DNA of 22,425 nt, from positions 1-22,425 of the forward strand of contig JAWNBB010014886.1 in NCBI GenBank assembly GCA_036325645.1, given 5' to 3'. This document shows positions 11,101 to 20,141 of this stretch, piece by piece. Numbering within the stretch: position 1 is the first letter of the stretch; every line of letters starts with the position of its first letter. The notes under the pieces are model-generated. The model worked only from the letters and a program-made list of their open reading frames with translations. It was not told where the DNA came from and searched no databases. The DNA comes from Balantidium ctenopharyngodoni. Its lineage: Eukaryota > Ciliophora > Litostomatea > Vestibuliferida > Balantidiidae. Both the position numbers and the translations under genes were made by a program.

Positions 11101-14100
11101 AAAAAAGCAATATCTCTGAAAACGAGGTTCAATCGCACGTTCTTGAAGCCTTATCATTCTTGTATAAGCGCTTATAACTATATCTTCTACATCGACTTCT
11201 GAATCAACAATCGCCTTGAGCAAAAGTTGTGGTTGGCCCCTGCAAAAGTACGAAAACCGAAAAATAATGATGATACTGTTATCAATGAGTTTGAGTGAAT
11301 TCCCAATAAAATCAGTTTAATTTCTTATCCAAATCAAGATACGAAAATGAAAATCAAAGGGTTGAGAACTAATTTCTCGAAGCCGTTTGATATGGCCACT
11401 CCTGGCGTCGACGGTATTATCAGCTGAGAGAATATAATATCAAAACTCGAAAATGTCGACGAAAACAGCGAAAAGAAAAAAAGTAAAGATAAAAAAGAGA
11501 AAGTTGCTCAATATACTACGACATTTGATATCGCTGTTGTTATCTCCAGTAGCGCTCTCTACGGGAAGAGCAGTATCGTTGTCTTCGAACCAAGGTATTT
11601 GTTGATAAACAATTGAGGATTTCCTATTCAATATAAACAGGAAAATGAAGATTATGTTTACACTTTGCATCATCTGGGCGATAAAAAGGAAAGTATGTTA
11701 CAATACAAAAAGAACAAACGAATCTACCAATTCGGGTTAAATAACAAGTGGTCAAGTTTAGTCAATGTGGATAACATCGAAGACTTCGATCTGAAGATTG
11801 AAGTTGATAAAAACGATTTCACCGAAGAAGCACTCGACAAGATGCAGCTCAGTGATAAAGACAGGAAGAAAATCATTAAAAACATTTTCAGTAACAATGA
11901 CGATGTGTTCTACTTATACTTCCGTTGAATTATTCAAACATATGATAACGCGTTAATATACCTGATGTGATCATTCCCTGAGCATCCCTACCTGCAGATC
12001 CAAAACAAGACATTAGAAAATATAAAAATTTACGAAACTAAAAAAAGTGAACCTTTGAGCATATCCCCCGGTAAAACAGTCCCATTCATTTGGAATAACA
12101 CTACTAATATATCAACGACACTTTCTTGTTCGATATCTGATCAATCACCTACATCTCACACATTTTCCTTTTCGAAATTCACTCGGGAAATCCTTGAAAT
12201 CAAGAACGAGAAAGGTGAAATAATTAAAAAATACGCGATGACAATGAAAACAACGAATAACTCAATCACAAGGACACTCATAATATCAGAAATAAATAAA
12301 CTCATCGGCGTTAACTCCACTGAACGGTGATACTTCCTTAAAACGAAACGTCCGACTCATACACATATTTCCATCCTCATCAAGGGAATTGGATTAAGTT
12401 TAATAGATAATACGCCCAAAGAACTGTACTATATTTCATTTTACGATTTCAACATCACCTATATTTTAAATAACTGAAACAGTAAATCCTTGACAAAAAT
12501 AGAAACAACCGAGAACATTATCTTCTACCTCAAGAACTTCCAAATGGATTATTGTCAGAACGACTCTTTTAAATCGATCATCGCACCGAAGAAACAAATC
12601 ATTCCTAGCAATGAAGAGTACTACGAACAGCATCCTGACGAAATGCAACCTTTTATTTCATTGTGAATAACAAAGCAGTACACGAAGAATATCGACACGA
12701 ACGAAGAGCTGGTGAAATACCCTCAATTGGATTTCATAATCCAACACTGAAATATTAAAATCGAACAGTTTGCGATGCTCGGGTTTATTGAGGTGGTGAA
12801 AGAATATTTAGAGAGTTATGATTTCTACGGGAATGAGCTTCCGCCGGAAAACATTGAAACACATGAACCGTTATTAGAAAAGAGTGTAACACCGATTAAA
12901 CGATGAGAGGAAGAGAATGAGAACAGTTCAATGATGCTGATTAATTGACTTGCAATATCAGGGATAAGAGTGAATCTGACTCTGAGGATAGATGTTACCG
13001 AAATCGCTGACTTTGGAATTGTGGCACTGCCAATAATAAAAGTACTCGGAGTTGTCGGGAATTCATTGTTTAGGATCACAGATAGTCCATTGAAATTTAC
13101 GGAATTGTTATATGAAAATGTGTTTATCAATGTTGGGAAAATCACGGAGCTGTGAACGAAACATTATACGAAACAAGGGATTTCTCAAATTTATAAGATA
13201 TTGGGAAGTAGTGATTTGATAGGTAATCCGACTAAAATAATTGATAGCATCGGTACGGGATTTGTTGAATTAATCAATGAACCTCGTAAAGGATTCTTGA
13301 ATGGACCTTCCAGTTTCGGGAAAGGAATCGCCATTGGAATCGCGAGTTTTATTGGTAATATTGCGGGGGCAGGTTTCGGGGCTATCGGGAGTATCACTGG
13401 GACATTACTCGCAGCGACGAAAACACTGAAAGGAGAAAAAGATCAAGCTATTATCGATGAAGATGATGAGCCTGATAATATAATCTCAGGTACATTTGAA
13501 GGTATCACCGGTGGTTGAATTGAAATCGGGAAAGGTTTTACCGGAGTTATTATGAACCCATATAAAAGAGCAAAAGCTGAAGGTATTTCAGGGTTCTTCA
13601 AAGGTCTTGGCACCGGTTTACTCGGGCTCATAATATCACCGTTTAGTGCAGTATTGACAATCGGAAATTCCATTTCAATTAGTATGAAAAATACTGTTAT
13701 GTACTCCCGTTCGAGAATGTGAACAACTAGATTCAGGTTTCCTCGGGTAATCAAAGAGGGTGAACCTATAAAGCAATACGACACTTGACTCGCAGAGGTA
13801 AAAGAAGCGTGATTTAAAATTGTAAATGTCCAAACTGATGCGATTAACTATTATGCTGACTTTAAATGCTGTGATCAAAAATATTCAAAATTGATAAGCA
13901 CTGTCATCATTACAAATAAAAAATTATTTGTGATTTACAATATGAAAAAGCTTAGTTTCCAGATTAAGCTTAGGAAAATAGCTCGTGCTGAACTGCATTT
14001 TATCAATGGAGAGTATCAAATTTTGTTCAAAAAAACAAGTGAGAAAACGAAAGGTTTCAAAGCGAGTTTCAAGGATGCGAAAATGTGTTGTAGTTTGCTT

Positions 14101-14169
14101 GATTATATAGAAAATTTGTGAAAGAAAGCGCAGTTTAAAGTTAGGAAAACAATGCAAATTATTGAATAA
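5197..14169 (+). CDS. VPS13: VPS13-family bridge-like lipid transfer protein (2990 aa)
   Basis: One uninterrupted frame of 2991 codons, with no TAA or TAG before TAA at 14167-14169 and about 65 TGAs read as sense. Known VPS13 proteins form a long hydrophobic groove that moves bulk phospholipid between organelles at contact sites. The N-terminus is chorein-like: MASSIINFIVEKYLAGFLV at residues 1-19, then the X-WSGNIEMNNLKIK motif that matches the family's (I/L)W-G..L.NL.(I/L)K. The middle (about 300-1900) is long repeated beta-groove sequence. The VAB/SHR-BD region (about 1990-2400) has NKWSSL and SPGKTVPFIWNN (Trp 2299). The C-terminal helical region has HYTKQGISQIYKILGSSD and GNP at 2676-2678, glycine-rich repeats such as GISGFFKGLGTGLLGL, then a PH-like tail (about 2870-2990). 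Length is typical for the family. The usual Trp in VSVWEPLIEPW-type motifs is Phe here (VSDFEPLIEPF). No intron was needed. Confidence 0.93.
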
Positions 14170-15890
14170 ATAATAAAACGGTTATTGACTTTTATGCTTT
14201 AGGGTTTTCGGATTTTAGTTTAAGTTAGTTAAGATTTATTTATTTAAACGGAATTGAATAATTGTTGATCATTTAATTCATTGGGATAAGATAAAGGTAT
14301 TATTATTATATCTTATGGTATTGTTTTAATCAGTATTACATGATAAGTTTGAGTATATTTTTGATACTTCTTTCTTCTTTTTGTATTTTATGGTTTTGAT
14401 TAGTGTACATATCATAGACATACTTCTGCTTTATAGTAAAATAATCGTATCAATGATAATATATATATATATAGATCTATACATAGATCTAATCCTTTAT
14501 TTGAGATTTATCAATCAGAAGAATATACATTAATACCAATCATTTAATGCTTAAAACTTGTTTCGATTTATGTTTTTGTTGAAGATCAACCTATATTAAC
14601 AACTAATGAATACTTCGAAGATAGTATTCCCAGTTATCTTTGTCTTACAATGGTATCAAATCACGACAAACTTGGAATTTATACTCGTTCTATTTTGAAT
14701 ATAACATTGATATGGTTGTGACGATGATCTTTGAATCACCTTCCTTCTATAAAACGTCTTCATTAGCATAATTCGAGAAAGTTGGTGAACTTACAAGTAT
14801 GAGTAATACACCTTATTTAGTTCAATTTCTAATATCTATGGATTATAAAATCCCCTTTATTAGAAGGTAAATTTCTTGTTTTGGAGCATTTCTGGAAATT
14901 AATTTCCCCTAAGAAAACAGAGCGTTTTGAGTCTTTTCGCATTTTCCTTAGTTATCTTTCATACTTTTATAGTTTTTTGATGCAAATGTTCAACCTGTTT
15001 TTTGATCATTTATATCAAAACTTTGTGTTCATCGGAGATTCGCAGAACATTCTTGATGATGACACCAACACATTATTTATATTTTTCAACAGTGTATCTC
15101 AGATGATATGTTTTCTTGCTTATTCGGCATCATTTTATATTTTTAGTTTTAAATTGCTTCTTCAAGTTGCCTTTGCTTCTGTTTCTTCCTTGTTTTTAAC
15201 AGTAAGATACCTTTTTGTAAGAGATACTCATTTATCTATTTCATATCCAATAAATTAATGAGTGAATGATCTCTTACTCTCTTTATGTTTTAGGATGTAT
15301 TCCTTTTGCAGCGTATACTTAGGGCGTTTTGTTCTCTTTAAGGATTGAAATCGATATCCTCTATCCTTTTTTTATTTAATTTAATGAGTAAAACCAATGA
15401 TTTCCTTCTTTTCCTTTCCTGATATAGGACACGCTGATTGAATGGTGCGCTAAGCTTTGTTTTGATAGTTATTATTTTAACCAGCGGTTTCTGCTTTAAA
15501 GATCGAATAATTTTTTGTGTTATTTTATTTACTTTTTTAAATATCCATATCGATGACATTAATACAAAGCATATCCACCTGCATGAGACCCACGTATGCC
15601 CTCCACATCCACACAAATAACATATTTTCTGTTTTTAAATGTCTTTCTTCAGGTCACATCCATCCATCTTTTCATTTGCAATTGTATATTTTTCCTCATT
15701 ATTTTTCTTCCAGATCCAGTCTTCTCCGATTTCATAATTATTATTCCACTCTTACCTATGTCTATCCTCTCTGATATCCCTGACAAAAACCATTTTCCTT
15801 CCTTTCATTTATTTTTAAATAATGATTTAATTTAATTATATCTAATCTACTTTTTAACCCCAATTATACTTAACCATTCATCCAAATCAT
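14170..15890. other. 1.7-kb convergent spacer, no confident gene
   Basis: This stretch lies between the ends of VPS13 (+) and a minus-strand gene. The first 700 bp are AT-rich and hold a TA run and a short perfect inverted repeat. From about 14880 the plus strand is pyrimidine-rich, so the minus strand looks like the coding strands elsewhere. The clearest minus-strand open stretch is 15616-15338, reading SLKQKPLVKIITIKTKLS and similar. Upstream pieces (MKGRKMVFVRDIREDRHR from about 15809, followed by GTAAG) hint at a small multi-intron gene, but I could not find splice choices that give one clean frame. I leave it unannotated. Confidence 0.4.
14473..14490. repeat. Perfect 8-bp inverted repeat with 2-nt spacer
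   Basis: AGATCTAT and ATAGATCT flank AC, directly after an (AT)n run. The site lies about 300 bp past the VPS13 stop. Each arm also contains the AGATCT palindrome. It may fold as a small hairpin or bind a dimeric protein; chance in AT-rich DNA is also possible. Confidence 0.6.
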
Positions 15891-16778
15891 TTATTTTGTC
15901 TCTCAGTATTTATCAATAAAATCATCTTCTTCCTTTTTATTATTTGTGAAAACATTCAGCAAAGTACTATACTTGATCTTGGTTTCCGCAATTTGTGTCG
16001 CCAGAAAATCTCATTGCTTCAGCTTTTCTCTATTCAACGTCACTGACTTAATCAAATCAATATTATCATTTTGTATTGCTCTTATCCCCTCTTTCATTTC
16101 ATTAATAGTAAAGTCATTTTCTTCCGAGATCTTATTTCAGTCCTGTATTCAAGAAAGCAACTCGTTCATTTTAGTATCGAACGACATGCTTCACGTGGAC
16201 GTTTTCTCCTCGATATTATTAGTTATGCTATTATAGTTTTCATTACTAGCTTTAACAATAGCGTCAATATCCGATATTTTATCCTCAAGATATTCTTTAA
16301 TCTTGTTGAATTCTTCCTCTTGTTTAATATTAATTTTATTCATTTTTTCATTGCTTCACCCGCTTTGTTGCATTGCTTCAGTTTCAATTTTTTCGAGTTT
16401 TAATTCAAGTTCCTTTACTTTCGTATTTATATTATTTATCAGTTCTCACGTATTGTCCTTCTCTACACACTTATCTACCTTTATAGTGCTTGTTTGTGAC
16501 TCTGTCATCGCATTTAATTTACTCTCTAAATTCGTGATCTTACTTGTAAGTGTTAAAAGTATTTCATTATTCGCGAGGAAAAAATCATTTTTTCGTTCTT
16601 CTTCTCTTAATCGTATTAAATCATCGTAAAATCGCATCATTTTTTCAAGTGTCTCAATACGGTTTTCCAATGATACCACGCGTAATTCGTTCGATGTAGT
16701 GTGATTAAATATGGGGACATCATAGGATTTATGTCTCTGATTCTTAGAATAAAATGAATTTTCCTTTGAATAGTCCAT
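15891..16778 (-). CDS. Coiled-coil protein of unknown function (295 aa)
   Basis: A single minus-strand frame from ATG 16778 to TAA at 15891-15893, with seven TGAs read as sense. After a polar head (MDYSKENSFYSKNQRHKSYD, residues 1-20) nearly the whole chain is predicted coiled coil: LENRIETLEKMMRFYDDLI at about 37-55, LTLTSKITNLESKLNAM, and so on to the C-terminus. Two TGAs (16149-16151 and 16137-16139) lie in NELLS-X-IQD-X-NKI, where L, X, X and I keep the 3-4-3 spacing of a heptad core. Leucine fits both sites and tryptophan would be unusual. There is no membrane segment. It shares a 51-bp divergent promoter with the carboxypeptidase. A structural or basal-body/cytoskeletal role is possible but cannot be shown from the sequence. 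Confidence 0.8.
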
Positions 16779-16829
16779 TATCGCTTAAATAAATAAAACA
16801 ATTTTACAATAAATAAATTAACGAATTAA
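16779..16829. promoter_or_regulatory. 51-bp divergent promoter region
   Basis: The ATGs of the minus-strand coiled-coil gene (16778) and the plus-strand carboxypeptidase (16830) are only 51 bp apart. The interval is nearly all A and T. Transcription start signals and both 5' UTRs must fit here or overlap the coding regions. Confidence 0.5.
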
Positions 16830-18854
16830 ATGAAGTTTCTTATTTTAATTGCTTTGAATTATATTTATGTGGTTGTGGTATCAATCGCATGACGAAAGGG
16901 GGGAAATGCCTCACAGTTCATGTATTCTCTTACATCGCAGACAAGATTCAAATCACAATCGATGTTGGAATTTTTATACACATCATCAAATAATAATAAT
17001 CAACATAAATTATCACAATGACAAACCGGGGCTACGAAGAGTAGGATGGATATGTATGAAGAGTATCGTTACATTACATATGAAGAGCATATTAAATTAT
17101 GAAATGAATATTCAAAAGAATATCCCAATTTAATCACTGTTACTACCGCACAAGAACTGTATAATCTCACAAACGCGTCAGGGGATTGTACTACACTCAA
17201 CAACAAAGGTAGTCGTTCTTTTACTGAAACAGGAGACATTAATTCAAATCCTCAAACAAAATGCTCTCATTATATCGCAGTGTTAACGAACAACGCCATT
17301 CCTAAATCACATAAACCTCAAATATTTATCAATGGAGCACTACACGGAGACGAAAAAGTAGGCCCAAACGCCGTAATGGCTTTAATTAAGTTTCTTTGAA
17401 ATAACTATAACACAAGCACATGGATTAAGCATTTACTAAATACGAGATACATCGTTCTCCTCCCGATCGGTAATCCATATGGTTATGTCCACGAGCAACG
17501 TGAGGAATTAGTATATCTAAACATCAACCCGAATAAACGACAAAGTAACTTTACTTCATATAAAATACTCGATATAAACCGGGATTTTCCTTATCTCGTG
17601 AAACATAATCAATGCATGAACACAATGGGCGCTCGGGTAATAAATGAACTTTACATCCACCATTTATTCCAATTTGCATTATCTCTTCATGGTGGGACTG
17701 AATCACTCACATATGCGTATGGAACACCTAATCATATTATGCCAAAAAGCAAAGTGAAAACGGCGTTTAATGACTTACATTTCGATAAGATCCCTATGAA
17801 ATACCAGGCATATCGAAACGGTACAATCAATTCGTTTGTTAAAAACACCCCGGAACTACGTAGTGTGATTAAATCATATCGAAATGGTAACTTTAACATG
17901 CTCGCGAACATTGAAGCCGTGAAGTATTGAAACCCTCCTGATAAAACAACACTTTCAAACCTAGCTCAAACCTTTTCGAAATGAGCATTTTATAAAACAG
18001 GGAATATGAATCAAATTGTATATCCCGTAACAGGTTCCTTTGAAGACTGGGGCTATGGTGGTTCATGGGAAGGATCTCCTGTAATCACTCAACCGTGTAA
18101 ACCAACAACGTATAATGGATACAACGAAGAAAAAACAAAGTATACGAAAAACTATCCAAATGCGATTAAAGCAGTGATGTTTCTATTAGAGATCAGCGAA
18201 GTTAAGAAACCGAAGGAAAAATATTTGGGAAGAAACGCTGATAAATGTTATTGATATTATAAAGATAACGCCTTTACAAATAAGACAACAACGAAACTTG
18301 AGGATATTTCAATATGTAACAAACCGAGTGTTAACGGTTACATCCCAAGAACTATCCGATTAATGCTTTCGATGATAGATATGTTAGAACCTTATATTAC
18401 AGTAGAACATCGGAATACCAATGATGGTCGAGTTCACTTCGAATGGTCAGTTGGTGGATGTATTAAAGTGGATAACACGTTCATTATTTATTCGGATAAA
18501 TATTTGAACATTGACAGTGCGTTGAATTACCAGGAATTACTAAGGACATATCCACATACTTCAATACAGCAAGGAAAGGGGGTATGGGATATCGATTATT
18601 CAGTAAAGGATAACTTCAAAGAAACTATTAAAACCGGCGATAAAAAATTGTTTTTTTCAGTCGTGACGCAATGTGAAATCCATTGGAAGGATAAAACAAA
18701 AAACGCCGATCCAAATATCATTCCTCAGTCACATCTATCAAATGCGAGGACAAACCCGAAATACCGTGCTTCAAATAATGGCTTTGAAATCATAGGGAAA
18801 GATTATTTCATTACTGATCAGAAGGAAGTGAAAGAATACAAAAACGATAACTAG
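16830..18854 (+). CDS. Secreted M14-family zinc carboxypeptidase (674 aa)
   Basis: One frame from ATG 16830 to TAG 18852-18854 with seven TGAs read through. The start is chosen because it adds a clear signal peptide (MKFLILIALNYIYVVVVSIA). M14 enzymes remove C-terminal residues with one zinc. Visible active-site elements in order: zinc ligands in ALHGDEKVGP (H172, E175), substrate-binding ILDINRDFP (N250, R251), third zinc ligand in ALSLHGG (H287), IVYPVTGSFEDWGYGGSWEG (Tyr 398), and the catalytic Glu in FLLEISEVKKP (E454). Downstream conserved blocks, such as NGYIPRTIRL, VHFEWSVGGC and PQSHLSNARTNP, resemble the larger protist/trypanosomatid-type M14 proteins, so it is probably full length. 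Conserved Trp residues are TGG. The likely site of action is the secretory pathway, lysosome or cell surface. There is no C-terminal membrane anchor. Confidence 0.9.
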
Positions 18855-18921
18855 GAAAATATTTATTTAATAGTTATATATTTCACAATAACTTTTAATT
18901 GTCAATAAACTTAAGATAAAT

Positions 18922-19539
18922 ATGGGATGCACCTCACCGAAAGAAAAAGTGGAGTCATCAATTCTTTCACTTAAGCTGGAGAGAGCATGAATAAAACAAG
19001 AAAAAATAAAACACATTGAAGATCTTAAACATATGACAGGTAAAGAAGTCAACAGAAAACCAATTCCGGATTATATCGATCCGAAAGAACTGGCGAGACT
19101 AAGGAAAAAAATCGAGGAAAATGAAAAAACAAGAGTTGAGCAAGATTCAACTTTTATTAAAATGGCAGAATCGAAAGCGACAAAAGGAAAGAAAATAAAA
19201 CATAATTGAAAGTGAAAAGAGAGTAAAGTGAAAAGACAACAAAATGATAATATCTACAATCAATTCGGCAATGTGAGTCCCAATCCGATTACATTTGGGA
19301 ATATAAATAATGAATCAAATTGAAGACATTCAAGAAGACAGGCTAATAATAGCAATTGAAAATATAATAAACAAACAAATAAATCGAGTAATAATAAGAG
19401 AGTTCCAAATGATGAAGAGAGTGACATTGAGGAAATAGAAGAAGATGAAAGGGAAGGGGGAAGTGAAGGGGGAAGTGAAGGAGGAAGTGAAGAATATAAT
19501 GATGATGAAGGTCAATACTCAGAAAATGAGAATTATTAA
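18922..19539 (+). CDS. Small MGC-starting protein with acidic tail (205 aa)
   Basis: A single frame from ATG 18922 to TAA 19537-19539 with five TGAs read as sense. It starts MGCTSPKEK, where Gly2 and Cys3 suggest N-myristoylation plus palmitoylation, although residue 6 is Pro and not the preferred Ser/Thr. The next helix, VESSILSLKLERA-X-IKQE, loosely recalls the first helix of CHMP6/Vps20 (a myristoylated ESCRT-III subunit), but the remainder does not: a lysine-rich middle, an Asn-rich stretch, then an acidic tail (EESDIEEIEEDEREGG) with three EGGS-like units. Length and tail argue against an ordinary Snf7 protein. It follows the carboxypeptidase on the same strand after 67 bp. It is probably a membrane-tethered adaptor; function unknown. 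Confidence 0.75.
19447..19488 (+). repeat. Tandem GAAGGRGGAAGT coding microrepeat
   Basis: Three 12-bp units (GAA GGG/GGA GGA AGT) encode EGGS three times in the acidic C-terminal tail of the MGC-starting protein. Units differ only at a wobble position, which suggests recent slippage expansion. The copy number may vary between strains. Confidence 0.7.
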
Positions 19540-20141
19540 AATCGGGTTGTAAGCAATGAAATTGTGGAATTAAGGGTTTATAAATAGATATTCAGTGATA
19601 ATATAAAATAATATAAAATGTATTTTTTTAATATAAGGATTGTTTATCATAAATTAATAATCTTAATTCAGCTCAGGAATAAATAGTGAATGGAGTTAAA
19701 ATATGATAATTGCGTCTTAATTAGTGATATCCCCGAGTAGAGGGAAATGAGAGACATTCCCTTTCTGTATTTGAAGTCAGACTATACCAAATAAATATAA
19801 CAAATTGATGAGAATATCTTCACTTCTTTTAATATATTCTTTGATTTTTATTAATGAATTTATTATTTTAAACACGCTCAATTTAAATATTCCTCGACAT
19901 TTCATTTTCCGGTTGTGTTCACAGAGAACATTGAATAATATTTGATATTTCAATTAAATTGTATTTGATCTTCCGCGATTTGTTTCCTGAGGAAGGATAG
20001 AAAATTGAAACATAATTCAAATGCTATCGTTAAGATAAAGATAATACAATTAATATTATTAAAATTATTGTAGACGTTTAATTTATTGTCCACTGTTTTT
20101 AGTACTTTAATTAGTATGATATTGAGGTTATTTTAAAAAGA
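19540..20141. other. 0.6-kb convergent spacer
   Basis: This holds the 3' ends of the MGC-starting protein gene (+) and the kinase gene (-). It is AT-rich. A weak imperfect hairpin is possible at about 19741-19762 (AGGGAAATG against CATTCCCT). I see no gene, RNA or mobile element. Confidence 0.45.

Noticed and set aside
5197-14169. Reading the TGA-interrupted frame as a decayed VPS13 pseudogene
   Set aside because: About 65 TGAs but no TAA, TAG or frameshift in 2990 codons, and the same pattern in every long gene on the molecule, cannot be random decay.
14834-15258. Plus-strand 126-codon open frame rich in Phe and Ser, looking like a membrane protein
   Set aside because: No ATG start, no TGA in the frame although real genes here carry TGA at 1-3 percent, and base composition looks like the antisense of a purine-rich strand.
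15946-16629. Several overlapping plus-strand open frames rich in S, F and I
   Set aside because: They are antisense shadows of the minus-strand coiled-coil gene, whose single frame spans the whole interval.
16867-17133. Plus-strand frame starting MWLWYQSHDERGEM
   Set aside because: It overlaps the carboxypeptidase in another frame; the carboxypeptidase frame has a signal peptide and runs into conserved M14 sequence.
18922-19539. Firm assignment as CHMP6/Vps20
   Set aside because: Only the acylation-like start and one helix resemble it; the rest is low-complexity and acidic without the Snf7 helical pattern.
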